From an uncultured Eubacteriales bacterium (lineage in GTDB: Bacteria > Bacillota > Clostridia > Christensenellales > Aristaeellaceae): 19,168 nucleotides of DNA. Positions 14,231-19,168 of the stretch are shown here, piece by piece. Position 1 is the stretch's first letter. Each line of letters starts with the position of its first letter. The stretch covers positions 1 through 19,168 of the forward strand of contig CALVPU010000088.1 of NCBI GenBank assembly GCA_944353735.1. The letters run 5' to 3'. Made by a program: the position numbers and the translations under genes. A model generated the notes under the pieces. It was not told the DNA's origin and did no database searches. It saw nothing but the letters and a program-made list of their open reading frames with translations.

Positions 14231-15376
14231 TCACTCGACGTACTCGACCTCCGTGTTCTCGACCGCCTCGCTCACCAGCGCCTCGACGTCCAGCCGCTTC
14301 TCGGCGTCGGGCATGGTGTCGAGCTTGGGCTTGGTCACCGGGTGGCGCGGCGTAAACACCGTGCAGCAGTCCTCGTAGGGCAGAATCGACGTCTCGTACG
14401 TGCCGATCTTCTCGGCGACCGCCATGATTTCCGTCTTGTCCATGCCGATCAGCGGGCGGAACACCGGCATGCCCACCACGGCGTCGGTGCAGACCAGCGC
14501 TTCCATCGTCTGTGAGGCGACCTGTCCCAGGCTCTCGCCGGTGATCAGCGCCTGCGCGCCGTACTGCCGCGCCAACCTTTCGGCAATGCGCATCATGAAG
14601 CGGCGGGTGATCAGCGTGCCCAGTCCTTCGGGGCACTTTTCGTGAATCTCCAGCTGGCACTTCGTGAACGGCACCAGATAGACGCGCATGCCGCCGCAAT
14701 ACGCCGACAGCTCCTTCGCCAGCGTCATCACCTTGTCGCGCGCCAGCTCGCCGGTATACGGCGGGCTCTGGAAGTGGATCGCGCAGCAGCGCACGCCGCG
14801 CTTCATCAGCTGGAAGCCCGCCACGGGCGAGTCGATGCCGCCGGAGAGCAGCAGCGCCGCCTTGCCGCCCGTGCCCATCGGCATGCCGCCGACGGCGGGC
14901 ACTTCCTCCACGCAGACATAGGCGTTATCGCGGATCTCGACGTTGAGGCGATGCTGCGGCTTGTGGACGTCCACTTTGAGGTTCGGGTTCGATTCCAGCA
15001 CGCGGCCGCCGATCTCCTGCCCGATCTCCATCGAATTCATCGGGAAGGACTTGTCCGAGCGGCGCGCAAAGACCTTGAACGTGCCCGAATAGCCCTGCAT
15101 CATGCGGATGCAGACCGCGGAAATCGCGTCCAGATCCTTCTCCATCTCCACCGCTGGGCTGACAGAGTGCACGCCGAACACGCGCGTCACCCGCGCGATG
15201 CAATCCTGCAGGTCGGCGAAATCCGACACGTAAATGCGCGCGTCGGACAGCCACACGTGACCGCCGACCGGCTTGACCGCCTTGCGCACGTTCTCCGTGA
15301 GCATGCGCAGAAAATAAGGGCGGTTGGCGCCCTTCAAAAAGACCTCGCCGTAGCGGACGAGCAAAACATCCCGCAT
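14231..15376 (-). CDS. thiI: tRNA 4-thiouridine synthetase ThiI
   Basis: This 381-aa protein inserts sulfur at U8 of tRNA, using ATP to adenylate the uridine. The N-terminal ferredoxin-like and THUMP domains occupy about residues 1-165, with the RYGEVFLKG opening. The PP-loop is LLSGGIDS (176-183), and the conserved YEDCCTVF holds Cys337/Cys338, matching the sulfur-transfer cysteine region. There is no C-terminal rhodanese domain, the usual state in Firmicutes, where a partner cysteine desulfurase delivers sulfur directly. Such a gene lies immediately upstream. AAAGGAG lies 10 bases before the ATG. Confidence 0.94.
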   Translation of the reverse strand: MRDVLLVRYGEVFLKGANRPYFLRMLTENVRKAVKPVGGHVWLSDARIYVSDFADLQDCIARVTRVFGVHSVSPAVEMEKDLDAISAVCIRMMQGYSGTFKVFARRSDKSFPMNSMEIGQEIGGRVLESNPNLKVDVHKPQHRLNVEIRDNAYVCVEEVPAVGGMPMGTGGKAALLLSGGIDSPVAGFQLMKRGVRCCAIHFQSPPYTGELARDKVMTLAKELSAYCGGMRVYLVPFTKCQLEIHEKCPEGLGTLITRRFMMRIAERLARQYGAQALITGESLGQVASQTMEALVCTDAVVGMPVFRPLIGMDKTEIMAVAEKIGTYETSILPYEDCCTVFTPRHPVTKPKLDTMPDAEKRLDVEALVSEAVENTEVEYVE

Positions 15377-15445
15377 GTATTCCGATCTCCTTTGGGTCGT
15401 TCTCGCGGTCGCTGCCGGAAGCCCGAAAGCGCCTCCGGCGACCGC

Positions 15446-16579
15446 CTATCTTCTCTGAAAGCGCCTGAGCGCGCCGTAGGCTTCTCCGAGCGCGCGCGCC
15501 GCCTCGTCGATCTCCGCCTCGGACGTATCCGGACAGAGGCTGAAGCGCAGCGCGCACTCGGCGCGATCCGGCGTCAGCCCCATCGCCAGCAGCACGGAAC
15601 TGACCTTGCGCTTCTTGCTCGAGCACGCCGAGCCGGTAGAGGCGTACACGCCCGCCGCCTCCAGCGCGTGCAGCATCGTCTCGCCGCGCACGCCGGGAAA
15701 GCTCAGGTTGACAATGTGCGGCGCGCCGTCTTCCGGCGCGGGACCGTTGACCAGCGTCTCCGGCACGGCTTCGCGAAACGCCGCCACGAGGCGCAGCTTC
15801 TTTGCCATCAGCTCCGCCGCCACGCCGCCGCGCGCGCGCATCGCCCGCACCGCCGCGCCCAGTCCGGCGATGCCGGGCGTATTCTCCGTTCCCGAACGCA
15901 TCCCCGACTCCTGACCGCCGCCGATCTGCCGCGGCGCCAGGCGCACGCCCCTGCGCACCACCAGCGCGCCGATGCCCTTGGGCGCGTGGATCTTGTGACC
16001 GCTGAGCGTGTACATGTCCGCCTGCCGCATCGAAAACGGCACGCGCAGAAAGCCCTGCACGCCGTCGACGTGCAGCAGCGCCCGTCCCTCGGTCATGCGG
16101 CGCAGCCGGTCGAGGTCGGCGATCGCGCCGGTCTCGTTGTTGACCTGCATGCAGCTGACCAGCGAGGCGCCGTCGTCCAGCGCCCGCGCCAGTTCGTCCC
16201 AGCGCAGCTCGCCCGCCTGCGTCACGCCGATCACGCGCACGTCGTGCCCATCGGCGCGCAGCGCCTCAAACGCCTCGCGCACCGACGGATGCTCCACCGC
16301 CGAGACCGCCAGCACCTGCCTGCCGCGCATGCGGGCAACCGCGCCCATGATCGCCAGATTGTTCGCCTCGGTGCCGCCGGAGGTAAAGATCAGCTCGCAG
16401 TCCTCGCCGTGCACCGCCTGCAGCACCGCCTCGCGGCAGGCCCGAACCTCGCGAAAGGCGTCCACCGCAGGCCGGTAGACGCCCGAAGGATTGTAGAAAC
16501 CCTCGCGCATGCAGCGCACCATCGCCTCGACCGCTTCGGGGCAGACGCGCGTAGTCGCGCTGTTGTCAAGATACGCCAT
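15446..16579 (-). CDS. Cysteine desulfurase (NifS/NifZ type, ThiI partner)
   Basis: This 377-aa PLP enzyme converts cysteine to alanine and a protein persulfide. Seen are TSGGTEANNLA (66-76), the PLP-stacking His97 (EHPS), VNNETG (147-151 region), the PLP lysine Lys196 in SGHKIHAPKG, and the persulfide Cys319 in STGSACSSKKRK. No IscU, SufU or cluster gene adjoins, and thiI follows 69 bases later, so it most likely serves tRNA thiolation like Bacillus NifZ/YrvO. Its start overlaps the stop of the upstream membrane-protein gene by 14 bases. Only a weak GGGAAG precedes the ATG, so its translation probably depends on coupling. Confidence 0.92.
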   Translation of the reverse strand: MAYLDNSATTRVCPEAVEAMVRCMREGFYNPSGVYRPAVDAFREVRACREAVLQAVHGEDCELIFTSGGTEANNLAIMGAVARMRGRQVLAVSAVEHPSVREAFEALRADGHDVRVIGVTQAGELRWDELARALDDGASLVSCMQVNNETGAIADLDRLRRMTEGRALLHVDGVQGFLRVPFSMRQADMYTLSGHKIHAPKGIGALVVRRGVRLAPRQIGGGQESGMRSGTENTPGIAGLGAAVRAMRARGGVAAELMAKKLRLVAAFREAVPETLVNGPAPEDGAPHIVNLSFPGVRGETMLHALEAAGVYASTGSACSSKKRKVSSVLLAMGLTPDRAECALRFSLCPDTSEAEIDEAARALGEAYGALRRFQRR

Positions 16580-17153
16580 AGCTCGACTTCCCGTCCTCGT
16601 CCGTCCACACGCCGCGCTGCAGATAGCTCTTCGAGCGGATCACCTCGATCATCTCGTCCGAGAGCTCCATCACCGCCAGGTGCTTGACGTTGTTCTTGAT
16701 GAAATAAAAATAGTACAGCTTGGCGTCGCGGTTGAGGAACCAGTTGTGCTTTTTGATGTTGGGCTCGTTGAGCGTCTTCAGAAACGCCTGCCCCTTCGCC
16801 GGACCGCAGCGCACGACGTTCTTCATCTCCAGCGCGGTCAGATAGCGGCGGCGCTTGTTGTTCAGCACGCGCGAAACGTCCAGCGTGCCGTTGGTGAAGG
16901 AGTAGTCGTACTCCATCTTGCAGTAGTCCGCCCGCCGCCACAGCAGGAAGGCGACGCCGCCGAACACGACGGTAAGGATCAGCGCGATGAAGTCAAAGCG
17001 AAAGCCGCCCTGCGCGTCCACGCCCACGATGTTCATCAGATACATCAGCGCGGAAAAGCCGCTGATGACGATCACAATCCACATCAACACGTACATCAGC
17101 GTGTACACGCCCTGATGCCGCCGTCTAGCCACCTGCTCCAAAAAGTCGTCCAT
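16566..17153 (-). CDS. Small membrane protein of unknown function (resembles DUF6106)
   Basis: This 195-aa protein starts MDDFLEQVARRRHQ; GGAGG lies 7 bases before the ATG and a promoter just upstream. A short basic N-terminus is followed by two membrane helices (about 16-41 and 54-71). A C-terminal cytoplasmic part contains YDYSFTNGTLDVSRVLNNKRRRYL, the sort of strand-rich, basic segment found in Clostridial DUF6106-type proteins. The family call is from memory of this pattern and is tentative. It is the first gene of the operon with the cysteine desulfurase, thiI and mrfA-like helicase; no function is known and none is inferred. Confidence 0.75.
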   Translation of the reverse strand: MDDFLEQVARRRHQGVYTLMYVLMWIVIVISGFSALMYLMNIVGVDAQGGFRFDFIALILTVVFGGVAFLLWRRADYCKMEYDYSFTNGTLDVSRVLNNKRRRYLTALEMKNVVRCGPAKGQAFLKTLNEPNIKKHNWFLNRDAKLYYFYFIKNNVKHLAVMELSDEMIEVIRSKSYLQRGVWTDEDGKSSYGVS

Positions 17154-17184
17154 CTCGACACCTCCGTAGAACTTATCACGGTAT

Positions 17185-17212
17185 ATTATAGCATAGAATT
17201 TGAAAAAGTCGA
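17185..17212 (-). promoter_or_regulatory. Sigma-A promoter for the membrane protein-desulfurase-thiI-helicase operon
   Basis: On the minus strand TATAAT (17190-17185) has a 4/6 -35 match, TCGACT (17212-17207), at a 16-base spacing, about 32 bases before the first gene. Confidence 0.72.
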
Positions 17213-17263
17213 GCCTGAAACGCAAAATTTGAACAAACATTTCTTCCCGGCGCCCGCGTTTTG

Positions 17264-17272
17264 TGCTATAAT
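17264..17272 (+). promoter_or_regulatory. Extended -10 promoter for the zinc-ribbon membrane protein
   Basis: TGCTATAAT forms a perfect -10 with an extended TGn. The -35 at the expected position (TTCCCG) is poor, which the extended -10 may offset. It is divergent from the promoter at 17185-17212. Confidence 0.7.
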
Positions 17273-17278
17273 GGCGTT

Positions 17279-17298
17279 GCGGCGGCATGCGCCGCCGC
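17279..17298 (+). other. Hairpin at the predicted 5' end of the zinc-ribbon gene transcript
   Basis: GCGGCGGC-ATGC-GCCGCCGC forms a perfect 8-bp GC stem with a 4-base loop, beginning about 7 bases after the -10 box, that is at or next to the transcription start. It lies 34 bases upstream of the TTG start and could stabilise the mRNA 5' end. No T-run follows, so it is not a terminator. Confidence 0.65.
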
Positions 17299-17316
17299 GC
17301 AGCAAATCCACAAAAC

Positions 17317-17335
17317 AGGAGGAACCCCAGCCTTG
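17317..17335 (+). promoter_or_regulatory. Ribosome binding site fixing a TTG start
   Basis: AGGAGG (17317-17322) is followed after 10 bases by an in-frame TTG (17333-17335) that opens directly into the zinc ribbon Cys-Pro-Tyr-Cys. The nearest ATG (17338) is in another frame. Confidence 0.78.
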
Positions 17336-18724
17336 AAATGCCCATACTGCGGCAGCTCCTTTGCCGGCAGTCCGCAATACTGTCCCAACTGCAAGCAGCC
17401 GCTCTCCCGCGCGCGCGCGGCGTCGACCGAACCTTCTGCGGAAGCACAGCCGACCGAGCGCCCGCGCTATACCCGCCTGCAGCGCATGCTGATCGGCGCG
17501 GCATGCGCGCTGTGCGCCGCGCTGATGATCGTCGGCGCCTACCGCCTGATCTACTGGGCGTCGAGCTACCGGCTCACGCGCCTGTACACGCGCGGCGAGT
17601 ACACGCCGACGATCAACGCCGTGACCATGGACGATCACCGCCAGGGGCACTCCGTGGTGTTCTACGGCGAGGACGGCGACCAGATCTTCCTGCCGGAACT
17701 CAACGAATCGCTCTCGATCAGCGGCGGCGTGGCGCGCACGACCATCGCCGACGCGGACTGGTTCCCCAGCGACGTGTCGCAGGTCGAGCGCGCCGAAGTC
17801 GTGCTCTCGCCGGTGCTGATCGACGAAACCGGCTCGCGCACGCAGCTGCCCAACGTCGAGCTGGAAATCGACGTGCCCGACTCGCCGCTGGAGGTCATCA
17901 GCCCCGCCGAGGAAGACGAGCGCATCGTCACTTCCATCTATCTGCTGGAACTGCAGGTCGTGCCCGGCAGCACCGTGCTGGTCAACGGCGAGGACGTGAC
18001 CGACATGGTCGACCGCAACGGCCTGCTGTCGCAGAACGTCAACATCTATCCCATCGGCGACAACGTGTTCACGATCATCGTGCGCACGCCCCGCCACCAC
18101 GAGACGCGCCAGGAGGTGCACATCTATCGCGAGGCGTTCGACATCGCCCTCGAGCTGGACGCTTCCGTCGCCGACACCAGTTCCAACGAGGCCATGGCGA
18201 TCTCCGGAACCGTGGAGCCCGGCGCGACGCTGATCGTCGAGACGCCTTACGTCGAGGACAGCCTGAGCGTCGATCCCGCCAGCGGTCAGTTCCGCTTCAT
18301 CGCCCGCTTCACGTCCTTCGGCGAAAATGTGGTGCGCTTCCGCGCCTCGATGGCGGGCCGCGAGGATGCCGTCATCAGCCTGACCGTCGACTACGAGCCG
18401 ACACTCGCCGCCTACTCCGCGCAGGCATGGGCGATGGACTACGAACAGCTGCGCCGCCTGTACGAGCAGTGGCACGGGCAGGTGTTCCTCTGCGAGGGCC
18501 CGATCATCGACACCGTCGAGGAGGAGGGCGTGACCTACCTGATCATGAACGTGGGCAGCGACGCCGAGCCGCAGCTCGTCGTGCTCGAAAACCGCTCCTC
18601 CGTCGCCGACGTCAGCCTCGGCCGGCGCTATGCCGCCTACGCCGACGTCTCCGGGCGCTACATGTACCAGGCGGAGTACTACCCGCTGCTCATCACCCGC
18701 TACATGGATCTCTCGGCGCAGTAG
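17333..18724 (+). CDS. Zinc-ribbon, single-pass membrane protein with extracytoplasmic beta-rich domains
   Basis: This 463-aa protein starts at TTG. Residues 1-22 form a zinc ribbon with Cys3, Cys6, Cys17 and Cys20. A Ser/Ala/Glu linker is followed by one membrane helix (about 52-75). The remaining ~385 residues are acidic, lack Cys except one near residue 385, and alternate short hydrophobic strands. One segment (about 205-275: GSTVLVNGEDVTDMV ... NVFTIIVRTP) and the next (about 285-365: ISGTVEPGATLIVETP ... NVVRFRASMAG) look like Ig-like or glucodextranase-B-like sandwiches. A compact C-terminal domain follows. Topology is inferred as ribbon inside and sandwiches outside. Many Firmicutes have zinc-ribbon membrane proteins of this plan with unknown roles. 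Sensing or envelope assembly are possible, neither shown. Confidence 0.8.
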   Translation: MKCPYCGSSFAGSPQYCPNCKQPLSRARAASTEPSAEAQPTERPRYTRLQRMLIGAACALCAALMIVGAYRLIYWASSYRLTRLYTRGEYTPTINAVTMDDHRQGHSVVFYGEDGDQIFLPELNESLSISGGVARTTIADADWFPSDVSQVERAEVVLSPVLIDETGSRTQLPNVELEIDVPDSPLEVISPAEEDERIVTSIYLLELQVVPGSTVLVNGEDVTDMVDRNGLLSQNVNIYPIGDNVFTIIVRTPRHHETRQEVHIYREAFDIALELDASVADTSSNEAMAISGTVEPGATLIVETPYVEDSLSVDPASGQFRFIARFTSFGENVVRFRASMAGREDAVISLTVDYEPTLAAYSAQAWAMDYEQLRRLYEQWHGQVFLCEGPIIDTVEEEGVTYLIMNVGSDAEPQLVVLENRSSVADVSLGRRYAAYADVSGRYMYQAEYYPLLITRYMDLSAQ

Positions 18725-18741
18725 CGCCGGTCCTTTCCCGA

Positions 18742-18775
18742 AGGGGCGCCTTCGCGCGATCGCGAGGGCGTCCCT
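18742..18775 (+). terminator. Hairpin after the zinc-ribbon protein gene
   Basis: AGGGGCGCCTTCGCG and CGCGAGGGCGTCCCT form a 15-bp stem with two G-U pairs and a CGAT loop, 17 bases after the stop. The following T-content is low (CCCGTTTCG), although an AT-rich tract lies further on (about 18793-18825). Confidence 0.7.
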
Positions 18776-18827
18776 CCCGTTTCGCCGCGCGCTTTGTAAC
18801 ATTATTTCTATTTTTCCCGTTTTCCCG

Positions 18828-18856
18828 TTGACAGAGCCGCCCGCCTCCGCTATGAT
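18828..18856 (+). promoter_or_regulatory. Sigma-A promoter for the last gene
   Basis: A consensus TTGACA (18828-18833) is followed after 17 bases by TATGAT (18851-18856), about 50 bases before the next start codon. Confidence 0.88.
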
Positions 18857-18905
18857 TACTATATAGCCAATCGGTTTGAACGCAGTTTGTGTGGAGGGTT
18901 TCTAG

Positions 18906-19168
18906 ATGCAAAAGGGCTACAAGCGCAACGCAAAGGGCAAGGCGGTGCTGCACTGCTTCATCGGCCTCTTTGCCGTGATCGTCATCGTTCTGGTCGCCTA
19001 CTTCTGGTTGACCATGGATTATTCCGATAAGCTGTCCGCGGACACGTCCGTGCGCCCCTACGTCGAGCTGACGCCGAGCCCTGAACCCGAGCAGGTGCCC
19101 GTCGTCGCGCCGCAGGCGAGCGCAGAGACCAGCGCCGAGCCGACCGCCATTTCGACGCCCGTGATGAC
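18906..19168 (+). CDS. Membrane-anchored extracytoplasmic protein, N-terminal part only
   Basis: The first 87 codons are present and the gene is cut by the right edge. GGAGGG lies 7 bases before the ATG, and a strong promoter precedes it. The protein opens with a basic stretch (MQKGYKRNAKGKA). One hydrophobic helix follows (about 14-37: AVLHCFIGLFAVIVIVLVAY) without a lipobox or clear signal-peptidase site. A Pro/Glu/Ser/Ala/Thr-rich linker (about 50-87: ELTPSPEPEQVPVV ...) typical of a wall-spanning spacer comes next. The functional domain lies outside the window, so no function is given. Confidence 0.8.
   Translation, partial: MQKGYKRNAKGKAVLHCFIGLFAVIVIVLVAYFWLTMDYSDKLSADTSVRPYVELTPSPEPEQVPVVAPQASAETSAEPTAISTPVM

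Noticed and set aside
12165..14378. A 737-codon plus-strand open frame opposite the helicase
   Set aside because: Same antisense pattern; the helicase motifs are continuous on the minus strand.
14196..14699. N-terminal extension of the helicase into the thiI region
   Set aside because: It would overlap thiI in another frame; the residues before MTIGEY are arginine-rich shadow, and a proper ribosome binding site precedes the internal ATG.
14642..16687. A 681-codon plus-strand open frame opposite thiI and the cysteine desulfurase
   Set aside because: Antisense shadow, arginine- and histidine-rich, without motifs.
1..19168. CRISPR array, tRNA, rRNA, transposon or prophage
   Set aside because: No regularly spaced repeats, no recognisable tRNA or rRNA segments, and no transposase, integrase or phage motifs were found on either strand.

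Overview
The window looks like chromosome from a GC-rich, endospore-forming member of the Firmicutes (Clostridia-like). The evidence is an intact pro-sigma-K sporulation sigma factor, an RNase J, a YlbF-family protein, a ThiI without a rhodanese domain beside a dedicated cysteine desulfurase, an MrfA/YprA-type helicase, strong GGAGG ribosome binding sites, and sigma-A promoters with textbook TATAAT boxes in otherwise GC-rich DNA. No tRNA, rRNA, insertion sequence, phage gene or CRISPR array was seen. Composition is even throughout, so it reads as core chromosome and not as an island. Genus cannot be fixed from the sequence.

Layout. (1) 1-1205, minus: a papain-like (circularly permuted NlpC/P60-type) protein and a TVP38/DedA-type membrane protein overlapping by ATGA; the membrane protein runs off the left edge. 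(2) 1206-1502: non-coding, with a short direct repeat. (3) 1503-2162, minus: a pentapeptide-repeat protein, divergent from (4) 2345-5017, plus: MazG-like nucleotide pyrophosphohydrolase, GuaA-like protein and tandem-GNAT protein, apparently one transcript closed by a 13-bp hairpin. (5) 5123-6010, plus: dapA, facing (6) 6082-7047, minus: a divergent DprA/Smf-like protein, with a hairpin between them. (7) 7138-7836, minus: sigK. (8) 7971-11424, minus: rnj, ylbF-like and mltG, ending in a strong terminator. (9) 11425-11933: a 509-base non-coding stretch holding the probable rnj promoter and leader. (10) 11934-17153, minus: small membrane protein, cysteine desulfurase, thiI and mrfA-like helicase. 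(11) 17333-19168, plus: two envelope proteins with large extracytoplasmic parts, the second cut by the right edge.

Working together: the cysteine desulfurase supplies persulfide sulfur to ThiI for 4-thiouridine in tRNA. RNase J, YlbF and MltG group RNA turnover with cell-wall synthesis. SigK and DapA fit a spore former (late mother-cell transcription; the diaminopimelate/dipicolinate precursor), although the two genes are not co-transcribed.

The most unusual item is the GuaA-like protein at 2723-4180. It keeps the ATP-pyrophosphatase P-loop, but its glutaminase domain has lost the catalytic Cys and His, the lid-loop motif that follows GTIYPD is missing, and the C-terminal substrate-binding tail is altered. 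Its partners are a MazG-like enzyme and a tandem GNAT protein. This may be a GuaA-derived enzyme with a different substrate or nitrogen donor.
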